Positions 51,184 to 60,151 of a DNA stretch of 64,000 nt are shown in pieces. The notes under the pieces were generated by a model. It was not told the DNA's origin and did not search any database. It saw nothing but the letters and a program-made list of their open reading frames with translations. Origin of the DNA: a virus; the IMG/VR virus record IMGVR_UViG_3300042549_004948, positions 1 to 64,000 of that record; one strand, given 5' to 3'. Positions within the stretch are counted from its first letter, which is position 1, and each line of letters begins with the position of its first letter. The position numbers were made by a program, and so were the translations under genes.

Positions 51184-52443
51184 ATGGCTAAAATATTCGT
51201 TTCGATCGCAGCATACAGAGATCCCGAACTTCTTCCTACTTTAAAAGATCTCTTAAATAATTGTTCTGAACCTGATAATCTACACGTTTGTATCGGTTGG
51301 CAGCACTCTGAAGAAGATACTTGGGATAATTTAGATGAATATAAAAATGATTCTAGATTTACTATCTTAGACTATAACTATAAAGATGCTAAAGGTGTTT
51401 GTTGGATTAGAAAAAGAATTCAAGAACAATATAAAGGAGAGGATTATTACTTTCAGTTAGATTCTCACCATAGATTTAGTAAAGGTTGGGATACTACACT
51501 AAAAGATTATATTCACTATTTTCAGTCTAAAGGAAACAAAAAGCCTTTGCTATCAGCATATATACCAGGATACTTTCCAAAGAACGATCCAGAAGGTAGA
51601 AATGAAGAAGTGTGGAGTTTAAACATACAAAGGTTTATGCCTTCAGGAGTTATATTCTTAGAGCCTCATGGAGTAACTGAATGGAAAGAATTAACAGAGC
51701 CTTTTCCTACTAGATTTATATCGGCACACTTTATATTTACTTTAGGTAAGTTTGTTGAAGAAGTACCTTACGATGAGCATTTATATTTTCATGGCGAAGA
51801 ATCTTCTTTAGCTGCTAGAGCATTTACATTTGGTTATGATTTATTCTCTCCTCATAGAGCTATAGTTTGGCATGAATATACTAGAGATGGCAAGAAAAAA
51901 CATTGGGACGATAGTCAAGACTGGGCACAAAGAGATCAAGCATCTTATGCAAGATATAGAAAGTTAATGGGAGTAGAAGGTACTTGCAGTCCTTGTACAA
52001 GAAAATCATTGGGAGTAGAAAATTATTTTGGTGAAGAGAGAACATTCGAAGAATATGAAAAGTACGCAGGTTTAAAATTCTCTACACAACAAATACATAT
52101 AGAGGCAAAGAATGGTGAGTTTCCTCCAATCAAAAGTGACTATGAATCTGGTTTAGCTCACATAAGAAAATATTGCATCGATATTTATAAAGGATCACTT
52201 ACTGAGCAAGACTACGACTTTTTTGCTATAGCATTTCTAGATGATAAAGGAAATGATATTCATAGAAGAGATGCAGAAAAGAGTGAAGTATTAGCACTAT
52301 TTACAGAAAATAAAGATGATCAATTTATCCATATTTGGAGAACATTTGAACATCCAGATAAGCCTTACTCATGGAGAGTTTGGCCTCACACCGAATCTAA
52401 AGGGTGGATGGAAAGAATAGAACAAGTTATATCATATGAATAA
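51184..52443 (+). CDS. Glycosyltransferase, GlcNAc family (Skp1 GnT1-like), copy 1
   Basis: 419 residues. The N-terminus IFVSIAAYRDPELLPTLKDLLNNCSEPDNLHVCIGWQH is the PF11397-type start. QLDSHHRF (92-98, D93) is the metal-binding DxH motif that replaces DxD. FISAHFIFTLGKFVEEVPYDEHLYFHGEESSLAARAFTFGYDLFSPHRAIVWHEY fits the catalytic region. The eukaryotic prototype adds GlcNAc to a hydroxyproline of Skp1. Bacterial and phage members are mostly uncharacterised. A cytosolic enzyme acting on the Thr/Pro/Ser stalk made by the preceding gene is my inference. The gene's last eight bases overlap copy 2. Confidence 0.82.
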   Translation: MAKIFVSIAAYRDPELLPTLKDLLNNCSEPDNLHVCIGWQHSEEDTWDNLDEYKNDSRFTILDYNYKDAKGVCWIRKRIQEQYKGEDYYFQLDSHHRFSKGWDTTLKDYIHYFQSKGNKKPLLSAYIPGYFPKNDPEGRNEEVWSLNIQRFMPSGVIFLEPHGVTEWKELTEPFPTRFISAHFIFTLGKFVEEVPYDEHLYFHGEESSLAARAFTFGYDLFSPHRAIVWHEYTRDGKKKHWDDSQDWAQRDQASYARYRKLMGVEGTCSPCTRKSLGVENYFGEERTFEEYEKYAGLKFSTQQIHIEAKNGEFPPIKSDYESGLAHIRKYCIDIYKGSLTEQDYDFFAIAFLDDKGNDIHRRDAEKSEVLALFTENKDDQFIHIWRTFEHPDKPYSWRVWPHTESKGWMERIEQVISYE

Positions 52444-53707
52444 GAAACCTACAATATTAGTTCACTTACCGGCATACCGCGATCCTGAATTAATTCCAAC
52501 AATTAAAGACGCATTAGACAAAGCAAAGTATCCTAATCGTATACACTTCGGTATATGTAGGCAGTACCATCCAGAAGACGGATTTGATGATCTAACAGAA
52601 TATAAAACAGATAAAAGATTTAAAATCTATGAGTGCTTATATAGTGAAGCTCAAGGTCTTCCTTGGGCAAGAGCTATAATTAATGAGCAGTTATTAACTG
52701 ATGAAGACTATGTATGCCAACTAGATTCACATCATAGATTTGCTCAGGATTGGGATGAGACATTAATACAAATGCATCTTGATTTAGAAGCTAAAGGATA
52801 TAAGCCAATCATAGCAGGATACTCTCCTCTATATGATCCATTTAATGAACCTGCTGGTAGATCAATGGAACCATGGCAATCTCAATTTGTTTGTTTCTAT
52901 CCTCATGGAACTATATTCATTAGACCTGGTTTATTACACGGTTATGAGAATATGACTGAACTTCCGATGTCTAGATTCTTATGCGGACATTTTGACTTCG
53001 CAAGATCAGAATGGGCAAGAGATGTAAGACACGATCCTAATATATATTTCTCAGGTGAAGAGATTAATCTAACAGTCAGATCATACACTCATGGCTATGA
53101 TATGTTTCACCCGAATAAAATAGTAGTGTGGCATTCAACTATGCGTGAAGAAAGAGCTGGAAAATTAAAGTGGGATGATGATGTTAAACTAGGCAATGAT
53201 TGGTATAACAAGCAAGAGACCGCTAGGAAAAGAATAAGAGTCTTACTAGGGTCTGAACAGGATAGCTCGGTGGATTTGACTGGATACGGCCTGGGAACAG
53301 TCAGAACAGTTAGGGACTACGAGAAGTACGCAGGCGTTAATTTTAAAACAAGATCTGTTCAAAAGTATACTCTAGATAATCAATATCCTCCTAATCCACA
53401 TATTCAAGATGATCAACTTTGGGAAAAATCATTCATGGAATCATTTTATCACTTAGTAACAATATATAGACACGATTTCCCTAGGAATAATTATAAGCAC
53501 ATATTAGTAGCCTTTGATGATGATCAAGGTAATTCACTAAATAGTAAGTTTATAACAGATTATGAATTGCAGAATTTCATGACTAATGGAAACCACATTC
53601 ATTATGAAGAGTATTTCTTAACAGACAAAACGCCTGCTAGAGTAGTATTCTGGGGATACACAGAAGAAGACGGCTGGGTAGAAAGAATAGAACACAAAAT
53701 AGACTAG
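52436..53707 (+). CDS. Glycosyltransferase, GlcNAc family, copy 2
   Basis: 423 residues, clear paralogue of copy 1: ILVHLPAYRDPELIPTIKDALDKAKYPNRIHFGICRQ, QLDSHHRF (D97), FLCGHFDFARSEWARDVRHDPNIYFSGEEINLTVRSYTHGYDMFHPNKIVVWHSTMRE. The C-terminus (NNYKHILVAFDDDQGNSL.., EDGWVERIEHKID) also aligns with copy 1 (FFAIAFLDDKGND.., KGWMERIEQVISYE), so the whole two-domain protein was duplicated. The two copies may add successive sugars or act on different sites. It overlaps the next gene by one base (TAGTG). Confidence 0.82.
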   Translation: MNKKPTILVHLPAYRDPELIPTIKDALDKAKYPNRIHFGICRQYHPEDGFDDLTEYKTDKRFKIYECLYSEAQGLPWARAIINEQLLTDEDYVCQLDSHHRFAQDWDETLIQMHLDLEAKGYKPIIAGYSPLYDPFNEPAGRSMEPWQSQFVCFYPHGTIFIRPGLLHGYENMTELPMSRFLCGHFDFARSEWARDVRHDPNIYFSGEEINLTVRSYTHGYDMFHPNKIVVWHSTMREERAGKLKWDDDVKLGNDWYNKQETARKRIRVLLGSEQDSSVDLTGYGLGTVRTVRDYEKYAGVNFKTRSVQKYTLDNQYPPNPHIQDDQLWEKSFMESFYHLVTIYRHDFPRNNYKHILVAFDDDQGNSLNSKFITDYELQNFMTNGNHIHYEEYFLTDKTPARVVFWGYTEEDGWVERIEHKID

Positions 53708-54993
53708 TGATAAATAAAAACGATATACAAAGTTTAGTAGGAAATCATGTAGCGCCCTACATTTATAATTCAAAAGTATTTGAACCAGGAAAAACTCCTA
53801 TTTACTATTCCGGACCTTATTGGGATAATAAAGAAGTAGAAGCCGCAATAGATACGTTTCTAAATGGGAAGTGGATAACTGCAGGAGAAAAGGTTTACAA
53901 GTTTGAAAATGCTTTTAGTAAAAAGTTTAACGTTAAGCATTCTCACATGGTTAATTCTGGAAGTTCTGCTAATCTAGTTTTAATAGCTGCTCTAAAGAAA
54001 AGATTTAACTGGGCAGATGATGATGAGATTATAGTGTCTCCGGTAGGGTTTGCTACAACTGTTTCTGTTCTATATCAAAATAAACTAAAAGCTGTTTTTG
54101 TTGATATTGAATGGCAAACGCTTAACTTTGATGTAAGTAGAATAGAAGAGAAAATAACTTCTAGAACAAAAGGTATTTTCGTATCGCCGGTATTGGGAAA
54201 TCCTCCTGATATGGATAAGCTTAAAGCTTTAGCAGACAAATATGATCTTAAACTTATAGGAGATAATTGTGATAGTTTAGGGAGTGCATGGAATGGTAAT
54301 TATATAACAGACTACTATGTAGCTTTTTCTAATTCATTTTATCCAGCCCATCATATTTCTACTGGTGAAGGTGGAATGATATGCACTAATGACGATGAGC
54401 TAAAGTCTTTATTCGTAAGCCTTTCATGGTGGGGAAGAGATTGTTATTGTATAGGATCTGCTAATTTACTTTCATGTGGAACATGCGGAAATAGATTTGA
54501 TAAATGGTTAGAAAACTATGATGGCATTATTGATCATAAGTATGTGTTTAGTGAAATGGGATATAATTTAAAACCATTAGATTTACAAGGTGCGATTGGT
54601 TTAGTACAACTTGATAAATTAGATGAAATTGAAACTAATAGAAAAGTTTCTAGAAATACTTTATCTAAAATATTCACTGATAATATACCTGGTTTAAGAA
54701 TACCAGACGTATTATCTAAAGCGGATCCATGTTGGTTTGGTACTCCATTTATATGTGACGAACCAGGATTAAAACATAGACTAGTAGAATATCTAGAGGC
54801 AAATAAAATACAAACTAGAAATTATTTTGCAGGCAATATCTTATTACACCCAGGTTATTCTAAACTTGATGACTATACTTTATATCCGGAAGCAAATAAA
54901 GTACTTGATAAGGTATTTTTTATAGGAGCGGCTCCACATTATACAGAACCGGTATTTGATTATATAAATGATGTTATAACTAAATTTAAATGA
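53707..54993 (+). CDS. Sugar 3-dehydratase, E1/RfbH-like (DegT fold, Fe-S Cys, His for Lys)
   Basis: 428 residues, GTG start. DegT/DnrJ/EryC1 fold: HMVNSGSSANL (80-90), DNCDSLGS (186-193). The usual PLP lysine is replaced by His216 in SFYPAHHISTGEGG, as in CDP-4-keto-6-deoxyglucose 3-dehydratase (E1/DdhC/AscC) and ColD. Unlike ColD it has C188-x57-C246-x1-C248-x8-C257, close to the [2Fe-2S] pattern of E1 (C-x57-C-x1-C-x7-C as I recall it). C260 is one more Cys. WGRDC and DHKYVFSEMGYNLKPLDLQGAIGLVQLDKLD also match RfbH. It would remove the 3-OH of a 4-keto-6-deoxyhexose. No E3 reductase is seen. Confidence 0.85.
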   Translation: MINKNDIQSLVGNHVAPYIYNSKVFEPGKTPIYYSGPYWDNKEVEAAIDTFLNGKWITAGEKVYKFENAFSKKFNVKHSHMVNSGSSANLVLIAALKKRFNWADDDEIIVSPVGFATTVSVLYQNKLKAVFVDIEWQTLNFDVSRIEEKITSRTKGIFVSPVLGNPPDMDKLKALADKYDLKLIGDNCDSLGSAWNGNYITDYYVAFSNSFYPAHHISTGEGGMICTNDDELKSLFVSLSWWGRDCYCIGSANLLSCGTCGNRFDKWLENYDGIIDHKYVFSEMGYNLKPLDLQGAIGLVQLDKLDEIETNRKVSRNTLSKIFTDNIPGLRIPDVLSKADPCWFGTPFICDEPGLKHRLVEYLEANKIQTRNYFAGNILLHPGYSKLDDYTLYPEANKVLDKVFFIGAAPHYTEPVFDYINDVITKFK

Positions 54994-55667
54994 AAATATT
55001 AGTACTAGGAGATGGTTTATTAGGAAGTGAGATTGTAAGGCAAACAGGGTGGAATTATATTTCTAGAAAAAAAGACAATATTGATTTTATTAATGACTCA
55101 CTATCTTTTTATTTAGGACATTATGATATTATACTAAATTGTTTAGCTAATACAGATACGTACTCAACAGATAGAGAGCGTGTATATTCTATCAATTATC
55201 ATTTTATTATTAAGTTATCAAATCTTTGTAAAATATTAAATAAAAAATTAATTCACATATCTACAGATCATGTTTATGCTGATTCAGATTCTGATATTGA
55301 TGAAAATGGTTTAGCTATACCGGCTCCAAATTTTTATTCATATTCAAAATTATTAGCAGATGAATATGTTATGTTTAATAATAATGATCATTTAATATGT
55401 AGATGTTCATTTAAACCAAAACCATTTCCGTATAATAAAGGTTGGGTTGATCAATATGGAAATTTTGATTATGTTGATGTTATAGCTAATTTAATTATAC
55501 AATTAATAAATAAAAATGCTAATGGAGTTTATAATGTAGGAACAGAGAAAAAAACAATATATCAATTAGCTAAACAAACAAATCCAGATATCATGCCAGG
55601 TTATAGACCAAATAATGTACCTAGTGATATAACAATGAACTTAGATAAACTAAATTCTATTTTATGA
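54990..55667 (+). CDS. SDR sugar reductase, RmlD-like
   Basis: 225 residues, shorter than RmlD (about 290). NAD(P)-binding LGDGLLGSE (6-14), LNCLANTDTY (49-58), HISTDHVYAD (89-98) and the catalytic Y116-x3-K120 in YSYSKLLADEY. GVYNVGTEKKTIYQLAK near the C-terminus is typical. It probably reduces the 4-keto group of the sugar made by the preceding dehydratase, giving a 3,6-dideoxyhexose (inference from order). The gene is visibly more AT-rich than the structural genes. It overlaps both neighbours by four bases. Confidence 0.8.
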   Translation: MKILVLGDGLLGSEIVRQTGWNYISRKKDNIDFINDSLSFYLGHYDIILNCLANTDTYSTDRERVYSINYHFIIKLSNLCKILNKKLIHISTDHVYADSDSDIDENGLAIPAPNFYSYSKLLADEYVMFNNNDHLICRCSFKPKPFPYNKGWVDQYGNFDYVDVIANLIIQLINKNANGVYNVGTEKKTIYQLAKQTNPDIMPGYRPNNVPSDITMNLDKLNSIL

Positions 55668-56596
55668 ATTTAACTTTTTTCTTTGATAAAGAAGGAGCCG
55701 GGAATCCTTATTTTAAATATATCTACAATACTATATTTGATTTATTTAATTTAAAATTTCCTGAGCACTCTATAAAGCACCGACAACCAGAAGGGTCATA
55801 TCAAAGTTCTCCTGGTGGGATGTCTAATTTTCAAATTATAAATGATGAAAATAATAAAACTATTTTAATGTCTTTTTGGGACAGAGGAATGAATACATTT
55901 TTACCTGGTTTAGGATGGGAAAAATATAAAATAGTTCAATATATAGGAGGTCTAGGAATGAACTTAAATTCTAACCAGATAAAAGAAACTTATGGAATAG
56001 ACCATTCTAATTTCCAATATCCATTAGGAGTTCCTAATAGTTATGATTATCTAGATCAAGTAAGAGTAGAATATAATCCAGAACAAAAGATAAGAAAAGC
56101 TATTTTTATAGGCGCTATATATGGAACAAGAACTCCACTGTCAGAGCTACTATCAAAACATGAATTATTTGAAGTACTAGATAACTCAACAGGGTATCAC
56201 GGTTTGGAATATTATAAAAAGATAAATGAATATAGAGTATCGTTATCTTTTAATGGAAATGGTGAATTTTGTTTACGAGATTTAGAATCTATGGGGTTAG
56301 GAATACCATGCCTAAGATCTGAGTTAAAGACGCAGTTTTATAATCCACTTATACAAGACTACCATTATATTAATGGAGGGAGAGTTTGTTCAAATGCTTG
56401 GTTTACATATTCTGATTCTAAAATAGAAGATATCGCAGATGAATACATAAATGCATTAGAACTTATTATAGATGATTATGATAAATTAAAAAAAATCTCT
56501 TCTAATGGGCAACAGTATTTTAATTCTTATTCTAAACCTGATTATATTATTGACTTATTTTTTAAACTAGTTAAAATACATGAACTCAATAATTAA
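55664..56596 (+). CDS. Glycosyltransferase-like protein (GT-B-like C-terminal half)
   Basis: 310 residues, family uncertain. The C-terminal half has KAIFIGAIYGTRTPLSELLSKH.LFEVLDNSTGYHGLEYYKKINEYRVSLSFNGNGEFCLRDLESMGLGIPCLRSELKTQFYNPL. The order (G-x-R, then a stretch resembling GNGE.C.R.LE.MG.G.P.L.S) is that of GT-B sugar-nucleotide binding lobes or exostosin-like transferases. The N-terminal half (FFFDKEGAGNPYFKYIYNTIFDL) is unrecognised. It overlaps both flanking genes, so it belongs to the glycan operon. Confidence 0.62.
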   Translation: MNLTFFFDKEGAGNPYFKYIYNTIFDLFNLKFPEHSIKHRQPEGSYQSSPGGMSNFQIINDENNKTILMSFWDRGMNTFLPGLGWEKYKIVQYIGGLGMNLNSNQIKETYGIDHSNFQYPLGVPNSYDYLDQVRVEYNPEQKIRKAIFIGAIYGTRTPLSELLSKHELFEVLDNSTGYHGLEYYKKINEYRVSLSFNGNGEFCLRDLESMGLGIPCLRSELKTQFYNPLIQDYHYINGGRVCSNAWFTYSDSKIEDIADEYINALELIIDDYDKLKKISSNGQQYFNSYSKPDYIIDLFFKLVKIHELNN

Positions 56597-57458
56597 AGAA
56601 AAGATTGCCATTTGTTACTCGTGCGCAGGAGAAAGTTATCGAGAGAGTGCGGTCCGTCAATTAACAGAACACTACTTCGATGATGACAATTTATTTTACT
56701 TTATAATAACAGATGATAAAAAGTATTTTGATAATATAAAAAGGAAAAACCTAATTGTCAATGAATTAAAAGACTTTTATGAAGAGTTTCCTCACGTAGA
56801 AAAATATGAGGCTTTATTAGAATCAGTAGATAAAAATGATTATGCTAAACAATTTGTAGAATCGGGGTATTTATATTCTTTTTCATTGATGAGATTTCAT
56901 TTATTACAAGCTTATAAACATGGAATAACTAATGTATCTATAATGTGTACAGATACTAATATAAATTTTGAATTATTTAATAATAATTTATTTGATATTA
57001 AAAATACAATTTATAATGCGGTATCAGAATGGGATACAAATATCGATAAAAAAGATATGGATATTATTAAAAACTATTTAAAAGAAAACCATAATCTAGT
57101 ACCTTCAGAAGTCGTACGTGTTTTAGACGCAGCTGCAAGATTTTTTATTTTTAGTGATTTAGATAATATGTATAATTTTTTTAATATATGGAATCAAACT
57201 ATTATATATCTCTATGAAAATAACTTAATGAGAAGATTCGCAGGCTCATATGTATATCATGATGAATATATATTAGCTCCTATCTATAATGTATTTAAAC
57301 TCACCGAAAGAGATTATCATTCAACAAGTAGAATATTCACTGTTATACATAACCAAATTCATGAAAGATTTTGGAAAGCAGGAGGATCTATTGATGGTAT
57401 CATGGATCACATTAATTATAATGAATTTTTAAAAATAAACAATTTATCTAATGGCTAA
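56580..57458 (+). CDS. Putative transferase, paralogue of 59126-60142
   Basis: 292 residues with no family name I can give. The layout AICYSCAGESYRESAVRQLTEHYF...YFIITDDKKYF...YSFSLMRFHLLQAYKHGITNVSIMCTDTNI resembles the start of 59126-60142 (VTWGLGPSYRDRVKQNFLE..YIILTDLPSDF..FSYSLNRFSLPRIAELGYTKFIMHDPDAN). Shared points are SYR(E/D), I(I/L)TD, S(F/Y)SL.RF.L, G(I/Y)T and M..D.(D)N. A D-x-D/N-like motif suggests GT-A-type transferases. It is strongly AT-rich. Function inferred from operon context. Confidence 0.55.
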   Translation: MNSIIKEKIAICYSCAGESYRESAVRQLTEHYFDDDNLFYFIITDDKKYFDNIKRKNLIVNELKDFYEEFPHVEKYEALLESVDKNDYAKQFVESGYLYSFSLMRFHLLQAYKHGITNVSIMCTDTNINFELFNNNLFDIKNTIYNAVSEWDTNIDKKDMDIIKNYLKENHNLVPSEVVRVLDAAARFFIFSDLDNMYNFFNIWNQTIIYLYENNLMRRFAGSYVYHDEYILAPIYNVFKLTERDYHSTSRIFTVIHNQIHERFWKAGGSIDGIMDHINYNEFLKINNLSNG

Positions 57459-59136
57459 TATAAGTTATCACGGATCTCATAATGGAGGTTTAGTTATAGA
57501 AAACAATGGTGAAATCCTATGTGTTGTAGAATTTGAAAGATTCATCAATAGTAAAAATGTTGGGATGTCTCAATATAAAATGCCTAGACATATTATAATT
57601 TGTCTTGAGCAAATATTAGATTGGGTTTATAAAGAGTATGGAATAGAAGAATTTGAAAATTGTTATTTTTCATCTACAGATTTTATAGGAGAATCTTTTA
57701 CAGGCCCCTATCAGCTTTTTCAAACTTACAACATGATAAAAGCTAAAAACTATATTCATGGAACGCATCACGAATCTCATGCGGCTGGTTGTTTTTATCA
57801 ATCGCCATTTAAAGAAGCTATAGTATTCTCTTTCGATGGAGGCGGAGACGATGGAGAGTTTAATGTATACCATGCCGTAAGAGGTCAAGAGCTTAATAGA
57901 TTAGCTCAACTTTTAAATCCAACATATAATAGACCTCACCTATATTATAACTTAGGATTTGCGTATATGATATTCGGGCAATATCTAAAAGACATAACCA
58001 TAGATAATGTTTCAGATGGTAACTTAGTATGGCCAGGAAAAATAATGGGATTAGTTTCCTACGGTAAATGGAAAGAAGAGTGGTTAGATGCATTCATAAC
58101 ATTTTTTAAAGATGATCCAGACGGGCATGAAAATGATTATGTTGGTAAATTAAATACTCTAGGTGAAAAAATAGGAATCTCATTTGATATAAATAATAGA
58201 TTTGAAGGACAGTTAGCTTATGATGTTGCGGCTACCGCACAAAGAGCTTTTGAAGAGTGCTTTATAGAAGTAGCAAAACCATATTTCGAAGAGTATCCAG
58301 ATCTTCCTATTTGTATAACTGGAGGCTGTGCTTTAAACATTATATTGAATACTAGAATAAAACAAGAGTTTAATAAAGAAGTTTTTGTAGGACCTAATCC
58401 AAATGATTGCGGAATAGCTTTAGGATTAATGTTAAAACATTTAAAGCCTGAAAATGCTATTGATATAACTTATAAAGGGCTTCCTATATTAGATAAAAAT
58501 TTACTAGTCCAAAGAGTTTGTGAGCATAATAATGTTAGGAGATTAATGGAAAGAGACGAGGCATATCATCCGGTTGAACAATATGATCCTTCGATAGTAG
58601 TTCAAGATTTATTAAGTGGTAAAATAATTGGTGTAGTTAAAGGACAATCAGAGCACGGTCCTAGAGCATTAGGACATAGAAGTATATTATGTAACCCATC
58701 CATACCAGAAATGAAAGATGTATTAAATGCTAAAGTTAAAAATAGAGAGTGGTATAGACCATTTGCACCGGTTGTTAGATTAGAAGACGTAAGTAAATAT
58801 TTTGAATGGGAAGGAGAATCTAGGTGGATGAGTTTCTGCCCGACAGTTAGAGAAGAGTGGAGAGAAAAGTTAGCCGCTATTACTCATGTTGATGGAACTG
58901 CTAGAGTACAAACAGTAACAAAAGATCAAAATGAATTTTTATATAACCTACTTACTGAATTTGAAAAATTAACAGGCGTAGGAGTTTTACTAAATACGTC
59001 TTTTAATGTTAATGGAAAACCTATACTATCTACATATGCAGACGCATTTGAAATTTATACCAAGACACAGTTAGATTGTTTATTATTAGAAGATTATTAT
59101 ATAAGAAAAGAAGATTATAAAAGATATGAAAAATAA
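57451..59136 (+). CDS. Carbamoyltransferase, NodU/CmcH/TobZ family
   Basis: 561 residues, the family's usual length. N-terminal Kae1-like domain: YHGSHNGGLVIENNGEILCVVEFERF, GTHHESHAAG (H106, H107, H110), VFSFDGGGDDGEFNVYH (126-141), and ICITGGCALNIILNTRI (~285-301). C-terminal domain: GQSEHGPRALGHRSIL (~398-413), NREWYRPFAPVV and VGVLLNTSFNVNGKPI. It makes carbamoyl-adenylate from carbamoyl phosphate and ATP and moves the carbamoyl to a hydroxyl of a sugar. In this operon the acceptor is probably the glycan on the stalk or its nucleotide precursor. Confidence 0.92.
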   Translation: MANISYHGSHNGGLVIENNGEILCVVEFERFINSKNVGMSQYKMPRHIIICLEQILDWVYKEYGIEEFENCYFSSTDFIGESFTGPYQLFQTYNMIKAKNYIHGTHHESHAAGCFYQSPFKEAIVFSFDGGGDDGEFNVYHAVRGQELNRLAQLLNPTYNRPHLYYNLGFAYMIFGQYLKDITIDNVSDGNLVWPGKIMGLVSYGKWKEEWLDAFITFFKDDPDGHENDYVGKLNTLGEKIGISFDINNRFEGQLAYDVAATAQRAFEECFIEVAKPYFEEYPDLPICITGGCALNIILNTRIKQEFNKEVFVGPNPNDCGIALGLMLKHLKPENAIDITYKGLPILDKNLLVQRVCEHNNVRRLMERDEAYHPVEQYDPSIVVQDLLSGKIIGVVKGQSEHGPRALGHRSILCNPSIPEMKDVLNAKVKNREWYRPFAPVVRLEDVSKYFEWEGESRWMSFCPTVREEWREKLAAITHVDGTARVQTVTKDQNEFLYNLLTEFEKLTGVGVLLNTSFNVNGKPILSTYADAFEIYTKTQLDCLLLEDYYIRKEDYKRYEK

Positions 59137-60142
59137 ACCTGTAGTTGTTACTTGGGGATTAGGACCTAGTTATAGAGATAGAGTCAAACAAAATTTTTTA
59201 GAAAGTATTTCTATGGGATATAGTGATACCATGGATTATATTATTTTAACTGACTTACCGTCTGATTTTGATGAATTAAGAAGTAGCACAAATAAAATAA
59301 TAGATGTCATTAATATTCATGAAGTAAGAAAAGATTATCTATGGTCTATAGATATAGAATATATACCTACTAATCAAGAAACTTATGGAAAAGATTATAG
59401 AGATAATTTATATAATAAAAACTTTTTTTCTTATTCTTTAAATAGATTCTCTTTACCAAGAATAGCAGAACTAGGATACACTAAGTTTATAATGCATGAT
59501 CCAGATGCAAATTTAAAATATGATAAAATAGTTTCTGGAGAAATATCTGAAGAAGAATTCTGGAGTGAATTTGATACTCCAATAAATTCAATGAAGGCAT
59601 GTCATAAAGAAGAATTAAAAATAGAGTTAGGAAAATTTCATGATACCGCAGCAATGGGATCTGCAAGTTACTCTGGTTTACAATTAGCATCTATTATAAT
59701 GGATAGGCTAAATAATAAATATGATACGCATAATACAGATCCTATAATACGTAATCTACCAATAACAGAAGGTCCTTTTAGATATTATAATTTTGATTCT
59801 GTAGACACTGTTAAAAAATATTTTGATGTTTGGAATAAATGTTGTAAAATTAGTTATTCAAATAACATTTTTAGAGGGTGTTCTGAATGTGGTGGGTATA
59901 TGCTTTGTGATTATATTCCTGTAGGAGTAGCTAACAAGTACTGTGACATTAAAGTTTTAGACTTTAGTAAAAAATATTATGACATAAAAATATATTTTAC
60001 AGATAGATACTTTATTCCAAAGTCTATGAACTTCGCAGATGGGAGTGGGTTCATACCAGCAGATACTATAGAACAGTTTTATGAAATAAATAAAGAAAAA
60101 ATACAAATTTTAAAGTCAGAAAATAGATGGCCGATATTTTAA
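59126..60142 (+). CDS. Putative transferase, paralogue of 56580-57458
   Basis: 338 residues. It shares the order SYRDR.., YIILTD, FSYSLNRFSLPRIAELGYTKFIMHDPDAN with the gene at 56580, with HDPDAN as a plausible metal-binding site. Unlike it, there is a Cys pair near the C-terminus (NKCCKISYSNNIFRGCSECGGYMLCDYIPVG). No family is recognised. A GT-A-type glycan-modifying role is inferred from the motif and from its place between the carbamoyltransferase and the four-domain enzyme. Confidence 0.55.
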   Translation: MKNKPVVVTWGLGPSYRDRVKQNFLESISMGYSDTMDYIILTDLPSDFDELRSSTNKIIDVINIHEVRKDYLWSIDIEYIPTNQETYGKDYRDNLYNKNFFSYSLNRFSLPRIAELGYTKFIMHDPDANLKYDKIVSGEISEEEFWSEFDTPINSMKACHKEELKIELGKFHDTAAMGSASYSGLQLASIIMDRLNNKYDTHNTDPIIRNLPITEGPFRYYNFDSVDTVKKYFDVWNKCCKISYSNNIFRGCSECGGYMLCDYIPVGVANKYCDIKVLDFSKKYYDIKIYFTDRYFIPKSMNFADGSGFIPADTIEQFYEINKEKIQILKSENRWPIF

Positions 60143-60151
60143 AATATTAAT

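Noticed and set aside
53707-54993. Ordinary sugar aminotransferase (DegT/WecE-type)
   Set aside because: The PLP lysine is replaced by His216, and the E1-specific Cys spacing is present, so it should dehydrate rather than transaminate.
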